In this document: positions 47,588 to 59,449 of the stretch, piece after piece
How the letters are laid out: the number at the start of each line of letters is the position of its first letter
Position numbering within the stretch: the first letter of the stretch is position 1
Source of the DNA: Paragonimus westermani
Lineage: Eukaryota; Platyhelminthes; Trematoda; Plagiorchiida; Troglotrematidae
Length of the DNA stretch: 64,000 bases
Direction: 5' to 3'
NCBI GenBank assembly: GCA_008508345.1
Contig: QNGE01001706.1
Location: forward strand, 77,010-141,009
Notes under the pieces: model-generated
Told to the model about the DNA's origin: nothing
Databases searched by the model: none
Seen by the model: the letters and a program-made list of their open reading frames with translations, nothing else
Translations under genes and position numbers: made by a program

Positions 47588-49588
47588 CTAAAAAATATTG
47601 ACAACAAACGTAACAGATGAGAAAACACAGATAAGTTTTTCAGTAAGCTTGTCACTTCCGACCACCTAACTTTGGTGCGTAATTGCCTGAAATAAAAATC
47701 CACAATTGTCATCAGCTGATCTAGGCATACGATTTATCAGGCGTATTTTTTGGTCACCTATAGATTCACTTAATGACGGGTAATTCAACGGTTCAACCAG
47801 AAAGAATCGAACGATAGCCAGATGATTTCTGCAGTTGTTACCGGGTGGAAATTTCATCCAACTACCTTAAAACAAAACCAATCGACACACGCCTCGTTTT
47901 TGCTGGAGTCTATCACTGTTGTATATCTTTACTCAGATCGGATTTTGAACGTTTATCAACCAGCACCGAAGGTCTTAGGGTACCATTCAGTTAAAGTTTA
48001 GACCTGCTTATTCGATAACATCTAGTTTGATGTAAAACTGTTCACTCGTAAACGATCATGGTAGTGATCAGAATGTGACTGTTGTCGGCTCACTGTTCAC
48101 GCAAGTAATGAAAGAATTCTAGAACAAAGATAATTTCAAAGAAAAGGGGACAGCAAACAAGGAATAATAAGGATGTCTGGGAGCAGTGTTGTAGATGTGA
48201 GCACCCCATTAACTGCGGCACGCTATCAAGTGGGCTGCCAAACCAGCGATCTGAACGATCGCGTGTTACCAGAGAGGACAAGTAACGCCTATCTACAGAG
48301 TTCGATGGAAATTCGGAGATTTGACATTTTGTGACGCTTTTGCAATTTCGCAAATGACGTAAGTTAGCAAAAACCAAGGCTTGGTTTTATTAGTTTCACT
48401 GGGATCTTGTCAGACTTATTACAAGATGATAGAATCATGGGAAACAGTCCGCAATCTGATGTGGGTTGTCTGTAGTAAATTTACATTTCACCCGTTGAAT
48501 GTATGAAGTGTACTCCATAGAGACCGGCTTAGTCATCCACCTCATCCAGCAGGGATACATGCTTTGGGCAGAGGGATACGGAAAAATGTTGTGTGCATAT
48601 CACATATCTGAGAGTTTGTTATCGAGAAGAGACTGTGGTAATCTTTTACTCTAAGCAGCTGTCAAACAAGTAAGTTCTGCTAAAAACGTGTGCACCCGAG
48701 AAGATATTATGAGCAGTGTAAGACTATTACGTAAAATCGCTTGTACTGAAGAAAGTGCAGCGCAGTCACAGCGCTGGTCGATCACCTTAAGGTCAAATGT
48801 GTGTTAAGGCGTGTGTATTGCTTTTGATTAGTCCAACTTGTTCGACTACTACAAAAACATCCTAGAACCATCAATCGATCCCTTAAACACGCCCTCCAGA
48901 AGGTTGTTTATAATAAAATTGAGCAGGATAGGAGTAGACTAGGCGACGCTGGCAAACCAACAGGAAAATTTTTTAACAAACCAATATCAAACTTGCAGAG
49001 TTAGTACGTAATCATTCGTGTAGACGGGCACGAAACCAAAGGTTGTGAGTCAAAATTCCGAAAAACTCTAAGATTGGCTATTCGGCATATGGACAAAAGT
49101 GATGTATGTTTCAACAACACTCAGCTTTACATGAAAAATACGTGTTAACGACAAGTTAATATACTGGAAAGCACTATTTGTGGGAGTGTACTTCGAAGCC
49201 TCTTTTGTGTTTCTCTACGGTTAACTTGTCATCAGTGATATGACGCGATTGGTCATTCTCAGGAAGATGGATATTTAGATCGTGTACTTTGCATACCAAC
49301 CTAATGTTGACCAAGTTACGCAGTCTTCGACGAACCCCCAGATCAAAAGCACGCGGTAAGAGATGATCGGTCGATGACAGGGTAAGGGGAAGTGGAAGTA
49401 GCCATCAATGACTTGTGACCGACAGTTAGGGATGATATCCTAAAATGTAAGGTTTATCAAATGCATGACCTCCGACCGATGACTTTTCGAGGGATAACAC
49501 TAAACTTGATCAAAAGCCATGAATGTGGCCATTATTTAAATAAATTGTCTATCAGGGGCAAACAGTGAGTGCAACGGAACGGTATAGT
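47588..49588. other. Intronic stretch
   Basis: No supported feature in the 5-kb intron part left of the solo LTR. Confidence 0.4.
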
Positions 49589-49872
49589 GTCGTGAATCCA
49601 GAAGGCGGATGACATGGAGTTTATTTTGTTGGAGAAACCACTTAAGCGTCTCAACGGGACTAGGAAAAAAACACTCATTTGCACACCGCACTAGTCCGAG
49701 GATGCTCCAGTCGCTTTGGACACCATGTCTGAGTTCCATCATGTGGTGAAAGTCATTAAATGTCATTCTGCCTTCCAACGATCCTTCCCATATCTCTCCC
49801 GTATTTATCCCGCGATCATTTCGATCCATGCGGCTACTGAGTAGTATGGTGCGACCGTCTATTCTCACTACA
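49589..49872 (-). repeat. Solo LTR, gypsy family 1 (minus)
   Basis: On the minus strand it starts TGTAGTGAGAATAG and ends TTCACGACA. It is very similar to the 5513-5807 LTR (gcatggatcgaaatgatcgc, gggataaatacgggagagat, ccgttgagacgct). It is flanked by CTAG before and CTAT after, probably a 4-bp target duplication with one change. No internal sequence is attached. Confidence 0.87.
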
Positions 49873-49876
49873 CTAG

Positions 49877-50730
49877 TAGTGTGGGACCAGAGGTAGTCTT
49901 GTGCCAATTTGAAACTGGGTTCCAGGCATGTTAGAAATAAGCTCTTTCACGTCGAGTAATCACGGTTAACATGTCTTGTCTTATCTACAACCATTCTCAT
50001 TCTCATATCTACGTGATGGTTACGAACTAATCAAACCCATTAATGTCCCCGCTGATAAACAACTACTCCCCATTGAGAGTGTAAAACTTCGGACGGATAT
50101 TGTATCGAACGCAAACGTAACAGCAATAACAATGAGTAGATCTAAGCTGCCAAGTGAGAATTGATCTACCGGTCGTCGGTCAGTCGTGCGAACGTTCACA
50201 CAAACTATTGGCGTTACCGATCAATGACGTGCCAGCAAAAGTACACAGGCTCAGGTCCGACAAGACAGTGAACGTTCAGTAATATTCAGAATTGTCTTGT
50301 TTCTCTTGACTTCAAGAAAAAGAGGAGTAAGTTGTTTGATCCACGGTGCTTTTGACTGCTTGCTGATTTGGCGATTCCACAAATCGTTCAAATTGGTTCT
50401 AACAGTCCGAAGAAGGCAACGAGTCACAGTGAAGTCACATGAGGCTTACGAAATGCGGATTTGAAAGTACACTGGAAGCTGCTTAATCGGGCTACATTTA
50501 CCTCTGGATAGATCCGTGATCTCCAACTTTGAACCACTAAGGTCAAACTTAGTCTAGCTCAGTGATCAAATTCTTACCCGTTTCCGTGTGCATAAGGAGT
50601 GACTGAGTAATTTAGATTTGCACATTTTCGAAATCCCTGTTGATCGGGATAGTCACCCAGTCAAAGTGTTAAAGCACCTTGAAGGCTTGAGCAAACGAGA
50701 ATAAGCTGAAAAACCGTGGCAATTGCGCTG
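49877..50730. other. Intronic stretch
   Basis: No supported feature. Confidence 0.4.
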
Positions 50731-50903
50731 GATACATGTTGTATACGCGTCAAGGCCGCCTGTGTGCCCCACACTCGTGTTCCGATTGGTCGCGGCTTCA
50801 ACGACCAACGGCTCACTCATCCATGTAAATGCTACAATACGCGATGCATACCTACTGAATGACTTGTTCTCACTATCGTTGTTATTGTCCGTAAGGCATG
50901 TAG
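50731..50903 (+). repeat. Dispersed repeat R2, copy 2
   Basis: Inverted counterpart of 26238-26439: tacgcgtcaaggccgcctgt, gtgccccacactc, ggtcgcggct, and tcgttgttattgtccgtaa at the far end. The middle is diverged and about 30 bp shorter. Confidence 0.8.
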
Positions 50904-52624
50904 AGGATGGGGATCGGATACAGATACAACAACACACTAAACTAGTAGCAATATTGTTGTACTCCCGTCACCTCCTGGATGTCATTCACTGAAGTGTCAA
51001 CGCATTTACATGGGCATTTACAACGCAAAATTAGCACGATGCAGTCATTCTTATATGTTGTAAGAAAGTGTGGTGTGAAGGCTTGGTAGGGAACAAGTAC
51101 CTGAATTGGGTGTGCATCGAAGTGTACATTCACTATAATTCTGTTTACTTCCTACAGCTATGTGCTGTGCTAATGGAGATATGTGAGCAAACGTGGTCCT
51201 TGGGGGTTCAGTACACTTTGAAAGTAGGAAGATTAAATTCTAACCTATTTGGGCAGATTATCTGACTATAACTGTTAATCGAAGGTCCGAGTGAATGATT
51301 CCAATCGAGCTAAATCGCGTTGGAGATGCATCTGGTAACAGAGTCACTCAACTCAACTCAGTCTATGAAATCTATTCTCTATCTTACTGGATTAATACTA
51401 AAATACCGTGGAAATTGGCATGTTGCCACTCTCATTGGTAATATTTTCTCTTGTTTCCATTCTCATTTGATTGTTCAGCACCACATTTGTGTTGCAGCTG
51501 TGTTGTGGGCATGCAACTGTTTTGGTTTGTAAGGATCGGTTGAATTTGTAAGCTGTTATACACTAGTTGATTCTACTGTCCAAAGATGCAATTAAATGAC
51601 AGTGAGATTTATCCAGTGTTGGCCAGAGGGATTCGGTATAAATGTAGAACTGCTCAAGTTGGACAAGTGCTCCACTTTCAAAATGACACATGTTGAACAT
51701 ATTTATGTATTTCTTTCTAAGGCACATGCCAGTCTACAGAAGAGTGAACCTAAAACCATCTTTCGGCAAACTAACAATTTTAGAGAGCCTACCAATGTTG
51801 TGCATACTTCAAGAGGCAAATCCAGTATCACTAGCTCATCCAAATGTAAATTCAGAACTTTTTCTTATTGGTTATAATTGTAACAGAATCGAAATGAAAA
51901 CGTAAAAACGGCATTGTCCTTGAAACTAACTCCGCAAAACCTCTGATTATGCCAAACACGTTTGATAGACAGTACGTCCGGATGGAGCTTTTTTAATGAG
52001 GTGCACTATAACCTAAGCGTGAACTTCTACATCTAAGTAGCAACCGATGATGTGACGTTCTAAGATGAACTTAGGTAAATCGGTTTTGATCAGACAGGTC
52101 AAGTTCAAATTTATACCTATCGCTTCCTGTTTCACTTCACAGTTTTGAGAATGACAATGCGTATCATACACCGTCCGCCAAATTGCCCGTCTTGGATCAA
52201 TAGGAGTTATCGATTCACTTTGGTTTGTTTTTCTAGCACGATGCAAAGTTATCATTAGAATGCTATTTTTCATTTGAATTACACAGTCACATCGCAATCG
52301 GTTCTGCCTGTGTCATCCGGAAGTATTGAACTGGTTTCGTTTGGCTGACTTGACATTTGTAGACAACCTTGAACAACACCATGTGGTTAACTAGATTGTT
52401 CGTGTTGGCCGGTCAAGTGACAATTATGACTGTTGTCCGCTTTCTTATTGCAGTTCCTAACGGGGCTGGATGGTGCACCCTTACTCTGTTTGAACAATTC
52501 CCTCGTGTTGGTGTTTTCTGCTCGTCTTCTTTGTTAGCGTATTCGTGTATGAAATGCATTGGTATTAACGGATGAAATGCACGAAATACACCCAAATGAT
52601 CGAAGGGTGCCGAAATGAACTTAC
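50904..52624. other. Intronic stretch
   Basis: No supported feature. The 93-codon ORF at 51596 is not protein-like enough to call. Confidence 0.4.
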
Positions 52625-52774
52625 CTGATAGCCCGCGGCTCCTCCTTGTCCTCTGCCAGGCACTTCTGTGGTCCCCTTCATGGTGACTGTCATAATCGCG
52701 GACTGATGCGAGTAGACTATCACCACGGATAGGTAAGATGTGAACGGTCGCACATGGTTTAACGCGCTTGCTGA
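52625..52774 (-). CDS. Synaptotagmin-14/16-like exon: start of C2A
   Basis: The acceptor is ttacactgcag|TCA and the donor is CAG|GTAAGT, both phase 0, giving exactly 50 codons. Residues 14-40 read YLSVVIVYSHQSAIMTVTMK and GTTEVPG, matching TLDVTFDYDSQEQKLLVTVT and AVTDIP at the start of synaptotagmin 14/16 C2A. The exon ends AAGYQ, and the next (47482-47587) opens VTLAIIP, as in human NSWQ|VHLVLLP. Protein role, from the family: a membrane-associated, Ca2+-independent double-C2 protein. Confidence 0.85.
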
Positions 52775-54520
52775 CTGCAGTGTAAAACGAACGCGAGAGA
52801 GCCCAGCAGAAACAGGTTAGCCTTTATTTGCTACACAATTCGGTTGCAAAATATGGTATTTGGATCGGATTTGCTAATGATGCTTCTTGGCCTAGTTAGT
52901 CATGCATTGCTCGAGTGAAAATTTGCTTCATATTTGTGCTTTTGGCATGCTGTCCTCTTTTTCGATACTGAAATTAAACTATAAGGCATCAGAAAGCATG
53001 CGGTTGCGCGCAAACTGTCTGTTTTGCTCGTACAACAGTGTAGAAGTTAAAGATTTAAGGTGTAATCGATAATGTGCAGTGTGAAAAATGGATAATAATG
53101 ATGAATACAGATGAAGACTAGCGGTTTTATACTTTTAACCGTATCGTTGACGTTCTCCAACTACGATTCTGCTGTAATCCAATTTCATTATCTACCGTTA
53201 TGGTTTCAATATTGCTTCCAACCTAGCGTTATGCTTGGACGATTTCATAACACAGCATTTTACACGACCTTGAAGTACAACATTAATCTTCATCTGCTTT
53301 CGCTAATTATCGTTTTAGAACACATCTTGTTTTGAAGTGAACTAGGGGTCAATTTATGGCTCGTTTTCATCCGGTTAGCGTGGGTGGCTACAGTCCACCT
53401 CGGACCATAAGTTTGCAATGGCCACCTCTACAGTAGTTTGAAATGGCGTTTGTAGTCTTTCTTGAGGCTCACCCACAAACCGACACTTCATGGCCGGTTC
53501 CACCCTTGTTGGAACTCACCAGATGGAGATAGTCTGAATAGGGTTGCGAGTGAACGTTCTGCTTCACTCGACTCGTGGAATGTCGGTTTGACGGTGAACA
53601 TCAGTAAGCATTATGAACTAGGAGTTATTTATTCACCTGTTTGTCACTTTATACAACCGGCATGCTTATCTGGGATTTACAGTTGCACCTTCCGGTGACA
53701 TTATTAATACTGATAGTTCATAAAATAACTCCCATCGGAGAGGCACCAACAGCTCACTTAAATCATTCATTCAATTCATTTGAGTCAATTCGAACAGTGC
53801 TTCTCCAGCAAAGGTGCATCTATCAGCATGAACCGTGTATCGCTCGGCTATGCATTCCTGAGTCACACCATGATTCATCCCAACAACCTCTAGCTTAAAT
53901 GTGTAACCGTTTCTGAATTATTGACTTTGGAATCAGTGAACAAATCAATAGTCGGCATTTGTTGTTTCACAGCCGCGCGAAGCGCACTGATTTACGTGGC
54001 ACCTCGGTGGACTCACACAATTGAACAGGGTCCGCATAAAAGACAGCAGAACGATCGTACAACTGATTAGGCATCAAACTGAGCAGTCCCAAACCCGATC
54101 GATGCTGATCATCGCGCAGGGGTTGTGTCTACGGATAGGTCGATCGTATAACGGATCTAGCTCACCTCTTGTCTGACGCACTGGTAGTATGTCACGTCAG
54201 GTAAACAGTCTGAATTCACAGCAATACGGTCTGAAGGATATGGGTAGACACTGTTAATTGAAATTCGATCCGTTTCCCATTTGTTTTAGCGTCTGTACCT
54301 AGTAAATCCGAGTACGCATGGTGAGTGTTAATGTGGTGAATAGAATGGCGACGCCACTGTGACCGAGTCCCAGTCCCGGTGTTCGGGGTCAACCGCCCAC
54401 ACCCAAAGCTATGACGTGTTATTTACGCCACCTATTCAGAGTAGACCAGCAGTTGGACATCGCGGAGTGTAGAACGTAGGTGACAACCTGTCGATATGGC
54501 TTCATTTTTATGAACGGACT
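52775..54520. other. Intronic stretch
   Basis: No supported feature. Confidence 0.4.
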
Positions 54521-54610
54521 GAGAACAACACAACACTATGAGCAAGTTTTAATACTGAACGTTTTTATCACCTCGGATGACCTTCCTCGCGAGTGCTGTA
54601 ATTGAGATCA
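54521..54610 (-). repeat. Penelope-like repeat piece (copy 2)
   Basis: It shares gagcaagttttaatactgaa, cgtttttatcacctcggatg and accttcctcg with the pieces at 2426-2510 and 55141-55230. The hammerhead core on the minus strand is decayed (CGCGAGGA for CUGANGA). Confidence 0.6.
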
Positions 54611-55140
54611 GTTGTATTAAATTAGGTGCAGAATCCTTAGAACTTGCCCTGCATTTATTGACAAAACTGATGCAGCGGGAGGTAAGCTATTCGTTTTGAG
54701 TGTTTGGGAAGGTCAATAAACGCCCTAATTCCTGAAGTTGTTCGTCCAGAGGGCGGCTTGTTTTCTCTTTCGCTCCCTTCCTATTCAGTATCAGAGCGTC
54801 GCAGTGCACAACCGCTTCGCCATAGCAGCTAAGTGCTTCAAAGCGTCGATAATCTAGAATGTCGACCCATTCGCCGGAAACAACGTTAATTTGCCACTCC
54901 GGTTATCGGTTGAACGTGATTTCTGTTCACAACCAATCATTGAAACATTCAGCTACATAGCTGATCGTGTTCGTGATTACTTGTGGTTGAGCTTCCTTCC
55001 AAAACTTGTTTCCCTGACATATGGCAGTTCAACTGTGCGCCTAACAGTCGTACTGAGGCCCAGAGGGAATTGAGCCTGCATTAGGCCATACATCAATACC
55101 GGTAAAAATGTTGCGAACAAATCGTCATTCTTATTGATAT
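54611..55140. other. Spacer between two like-oriented repeat pieces
   Basis: It may be the remnant of a Penelope-like element between direct terminal repeats, but no coding trace of RT or GIY-YIG was found. A small ORF at 54891-55073 is unassigned. Confidence 0.3.
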
Positions 55141-55230
55141 ACAGATTGGGAATAACACAACGTTTCGAGCAAGTTGTAATACTCTACGTTTCAACCACCT
55201 CGGGTGGCCTTCCTCAGGAGTGTTGTAATC
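55141..55230 (-). repeat. Penelope-like repeat piece with long-stem hammerhead (copy 3)
   Basis: On the minus strand (55217 to 55189) it reads CTGAGGA, a stem II built on CCACC/GGTGG with loop CGA, and GAAAC. This is the best-kept core of the long-stem class. A possible cleavage triplet GUA follows (GAAAC-GTAGA-GTA), but I could not pair a convincing stem I, so the fold is incomplete or decayed. Confidence 0.55.
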
Positions 55231-55260
55231 GAAATCACCTTGACCATCGTCATTCTCCCA

Positions 55261-56284
55261 ACACCTGTGATTTGAGGTTAGATGGGAATTTAAAAAATTG
55301 GTCTTACTCATTGTTCACTGCTGTTTATGATTTTTATTAACCTGAAATATGATTTTCAACAGATTTCGTGCAGGTCACCTGTTTTGATGTCACTACTTCA
55401 AAGAGGGACGATGTTTTGATGAAACAAGCATTGTCGGTCCAGTGTACCTGGAATACAGCAGTGGGCTTAGAAAACGTAAATTTATTAATGGCCCTCAAAA
55501 AAACCGCGCTGTTGACGGTTGCCCGTTGTCTATGAATCAATTCAATACCTGGTACTCACAGAACTACAGTTGACCCATTGGGGTCGCAGAGGGGGGGGGG
55601 GAGGTAATCGACTGAATGTGACGATATGACTGTTCGTTTCTGCATATCCCTGCGCGCGATACGCTATCAACTTAATTAACCGTCTGTACTAACTGAACCT
55701 TAAACGTTTTTGGTAAACTGTGGGACTGGACGGCATTGTTTAAATGCTATACTTTTTCCAGACATCCCGTAATTTCAAAGTTACACACTGTTCCTGTTCT
55801 AGGAGCACCTTTTGAAATGTCAGAATGTTTCCAGACTTTTCAAAGGCGCACAAGAACCTTGTACAAATACTCTTTCTTTCGGAAGACGGATGATCGGGAC
55901 AAATGAGCATACCGCTGATCGTTGGGGTTTATTTTGAATAATTGTTGTTGTGTTCTATTTCCCCTGAAAGCACTAATAGATTTGTAACGGTTTTCTGTCG
56001 TGCACACAAACCTGATGACTAGGAGGTGACTAGCATCAAGTCTGATTCTTTCACTTTACACTTGATTGGCTGACTATACGACTGTCTCACGCGCATCTAC
56101 ATTCGGCTACCTACCTCAAAGGAGAAGGTGCAAGTCAACAAGGATTTTATGCTGACCGCCTGCAACCATACAGTGATTAATAGATGTGGACAAAAACAGA
56201 AGTTTTCAACATTCACTCACTGGCTATTTGGACTACGAAACACAACTCAAATATTCCATATAGATTCAACATCATTTACACTTG
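55261..56284. other. Intronic stretch with an 11-G run
   Basis: No gene was recognised. A homopolymer of 11 G lies at 55591-55601 and is likely length-variable or error-prone. Confidence 0.5.
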
Positions 56285-56505
56285 ATTGCAACTGTCGCAT
56301 TAAGGTAGACTTTCCAGCCAGCCTCTTTCGAAAGGAAACACCAGATTCGTGTTTCGCTCTCATTAGAGCTCGCCAGTAGTGCACATCTTTGCCACGGCCG
56401 GGATTTGAACTCCGGTAGCACTTTCATGAGGCAACCGTGTTGAACACTGCGCCATTGACTTTAACCCAGACACTATCTTAATATCATATGTAAACGCTCA
56501 ACCAG
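56285..56505 (-). mobile_element. tRNA-headed SINE, ribozyme inactive (copy D)
   Basis: The minus strand has the A box (aatggcgcagtgttcaacac), the B box (gagttcaaatccc), ggccgtggcaaag, then the hammerhead region with CTGGCGA in place of CTGACGA (core A6 to G), an intact stem II and GAAA, and a broken stem III. The tail is ggctggctggaaagtctacc. Well preserved except in the ribozyme. Confidence 0.8.
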
Positions 56506-56507
56506 CC

Positions 56508-56600
56508 TGTGGAAATGCAACAGCTAAGATCATTTGTGCGTGATGTTCAGTCTACATGAGGATCAAAATTCCCTACTGCTCGCTGATAAGGCCAAATCTC
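56508..56600 (+). mobile_element. SINE tail fragment
   Basis: The plus strand reads ctgtggaaatgcaacagcta, agatcatttgtgcgtgatgt, then ttccctactgctcgctgata. This is the tail of the SINE as in copy A, without head or ribozyme, in opposite orientation to copy D next to it. Confidence 0.65.
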
Positions 56601-56974
56601 GTCATCATCACAATAACGCTCAACAATTTAATGATTTATGTGATTTCAATTTAGATAGAAGTCCTGGTCGAGAGGTCATCGTTTGGAGTTAGCAGGACAA
56701 TTGCTGTGCCTCCTGTTGAGGGGATCGGGCAATCAGAGCATTCATGATCAGAGTTTTCTGATAAACTCGCGAGGAAACTGACACTTGGAAATGCACGCCT
56801 TGTAAAACTGAATACGGCTACCCTGGTGGTCGGCAGTCTCAATTGGTGTTTGTCTGTTTAATCCCTTAAGCCATGACTTCCGCTCTGTGGAATTTTGACT
56901 CGTTTAAAATTAGTTACATGTCCATGTGTGATCAGAATGTAAGAAATGTTAATCCGGAGAACATCACATTGTTT

Positions 56975-57300
56975 AATTCAAAATCAGAGCATTATTTACG
57001 GGCAAATGTGACTGAGCGTTCACATCTGATGATTCGGCCATGCCTGATTTGAAGTCAATGGCGCAGTGTTCATCACGGTTGCCTCATGAAAGTGCTACCG
57101 GAGTTCAAATCCCGACCGTGGCAAAGATGTGCACTATTGGCGAGCTCTAATGAGAGCGAAACTCGAATCTAGTGTTTCCTTTCGAAAGAGGCTCGCTGAA
57201 AAGTCTATCTGAATGCGAAGGCTGCCATCAATTGTGGATGATGTCCAATATGTATGAAAGCCAAAATCCCCTGCTACGCATCAGTAATCGAACATTTTAG
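56975..57300 (+). mobile_element. tRNA-headed SINE, ribozyme inactive (copy E)
   Basis: It contains leader, A box (aatggcgcagtgttcatcac), B box (gagttcaaatccc), hammerhead region and full tail to catcagtaatcg. The core reads TTGGCGA instead of CTGACGA, and stem III has a mismatch, while stem II and GAAA are kept. It lies head to head with copy D. Confidence 0.8.
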
Positions 57301-58950
57301 TTGTTTATTCGTCATGTGCATTACGGTTTTGATTACATTCTTGCTCACCTCGTTCAGACGTTGGTTGCGAATTAATTGAATCACCCTCATTTTTTTTTGA
57401 ACGGATACAAGTCCATGGTGTCATCAACAAAATTTCGTTTGGACACTCAGTCATAAACTCTCTAGGTCACTATGGACGCCAGTAACGCTATTCTACTGTT
57501 TGATAAGGTAAAATAAGTTATTCTTCCAATTCCACCTTCCGTGAAAACAGTGACTTCCCAGCAAGTCTTCGTTTCCAGCAGTCCTCTTGTTATGTTAATC
57601 CTAGTTGACTGTTTCTATTCGACGGACAATAAACTGGTATTGGACGAGTAGTCAACAGAAGTCTTCTAGATAAACCACTTTGAATCATGTACAAACCAAT
57701 TTGATATTCCCATATGTGCGCGCAGTTCCCATTCTACCATTGCTTCCGTCTTACATCAGCAAGTGGATGGAAAGTCGCAATCGGAAGCCTTTTTCTCCGG
57801 GAAACTACACTCCGTTGATACACTCTATGACACGTTTGACAGACACTTGGTAACCATTTTCTTCGTTTTTCAAAAATCTTTAAAATGCAACAGAAAATGT
57901 AGGTTTTCCTAACTGCACGAATCGCGTGTCGTTAATGCACGCACTATTTAGAAAGCTCACTTATACTTGTTCCATTCGGCCGAGTTTCAAAGCAGATATC
58001 CTGTGAACTGGTGGTGACCCGTGTCCTATATCAACGTTCCAAGGTTAGTACTCATACCATCACCTCAATCGACCCAGTGAAAAGGTGCTTGTGCGACCAT
58101 CTTCTGCATGTTGAGGTATTAGAGATTGCGCATTACCACCAAAAACAAACCATCGTAGTGTTTTGTAGAGTGGATTTAACGGCACTGTTTCGAGCAAAAT
58201 CGCTGTCCTAAAGGAGGGGCGATCGTACAGATTGGTGTCACACATCAAGACGTTGGAGGTTGTTTGTGTGATCTGTTTGATGTTGAACACAGTTTGCGGG
58301 ACGCTTCTAGTAGAGAAGTAAAGTGACCTGGTAGATGGAATGCTATACCGAACACAGGCTATGCAGGACGATGTGAATGTGGCATTGGCCGGGTTTGCCG
58401 GATTACACGTTAGACCGGTATGCGCGTGAGTATCGTTCCACATGAGAATAGACATTGGTACTAAGGTGCTTGCAATATCCCTCAGCTAAGGTATAGGGGA
58501 AATTAACCATACGTGAAGTAATTGGGTAGCTGAGATTAAACATAATTAGTCTCAGTCAACTGATCCAGATTTAAACGCGGAACCAACCATTTTCTGTCCA
58601 TTTGGTTTTCCACATTTTGGTCAGTCTCCTAACGGACTACTTTAATGGATCATGATGCTTTCATAGATCAGCAGAAGTGGATTTATGAGAAACTACAAAC
58701 AAATTATAAGCAACCAATTGCAATGAAGGCTATTTTGGAAATTACACTTTGATTTGTGAGCAATCGCATTCTTTTGAGACTATTGAAAATGGAGTAGTTT
58801 TGCAAACACGACCATTTTTCACGGGAGTATACATTTTCCTTCGGGTGATATTATGTTATTCATACCAAAGACTGTCTAAAACCTTAGTGACCTAAACGTT
58901 ATGTACAGCCATTTAGAAACTAGTATCCATGAGAATTCTATTCAGCTTAC
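57301..58950. other. Intronic stretch
   Basis: No supported feature. The 131-codon minus-strand ORF at 58060-58455 is not recognisable. Confidence 0.4.
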
Positions 58951-59177
58951 AGATGGAATATCGGAGAAAGCACTGAGTGATCCATCGTCTGATTCTTCTT
59001 CAGTGTAATCATCCAGTTCACCTTCACTTTCTTCCACATATATGTCTCGATACGTGAGGTTTTCAATGATTATTTCAGGTGGTGGTTTTTTTGCATCCAC
59101 TTCATCTCTGTCCTCAACATCGGTAATTCCTCTGGCTTCTTTTCTGGCATCTTGAGCAGCCACTTCTTCTTCGTCAG
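58951..59177 (-). CDS. Acidic exon, probably 5' part of the synaptotagmin-like gene
   Basis: The acceptor is ttctgttttag|CT (two bases finish a split codon) and the donor is CCATCT|GTAAGC (phase 0), giving 75 codons: DEEEVAAQDARKEARGIT, KKPPPEIIIENLTYRDIYVE, ESEGELDDYTEEESDDGSLS, AFSDIPS. The phase joins the C2A exon at 52625-52774. Synaptotagmin 14/16 proteins have a poorly conserved acidic and Ser-rich stretch before C2A, so membership is plausible but rests on strand, phase and position, not sequence similarity. Read without the donor, the frame ends three codons later at TGA (58942), so it could also be a terminal exon of another gene. Confidence 0.55.
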
Positions 59178-59381
59178 CTAAAACAGAATTGATTTCTAAG
59201 TTTACCAGATTGAAACTTCATGTGCAAACAGAATGAGTCCTGGTATTTGATTTGTACATATGTGCATGCTAATCGAATTTATCGGACCCTTCATCTGTGA
59301 GACAGTTTCCAGACACCCAAGTCTGCCCGCATTTGAACAAGTCCAAAATTGAACAAGACTGTTAGAACAAGAAAACTGGTA

Positions 59382-59410
59382 GCTGGAAGCATTTCGTGTT
59401 GACTCGTCAG
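59382..59410 (-). ncRNA. Hammerhead core, left Penelope arm (decayed)
   Basis: The minus strand reads CTGACGA, stem II GU-CAAC-AC, GAAA, then a stem III damaged at two positions (AUGCUU then CCAGC). The stem I pair next to the cleavage site is intact, but the second pair is a mismatch (C opposite A). Confidence 0.65.
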
Positions 59411-59449
59411 TGCCAAACTTACAGTATGGGTGGATAGCCAATCGGTGGG

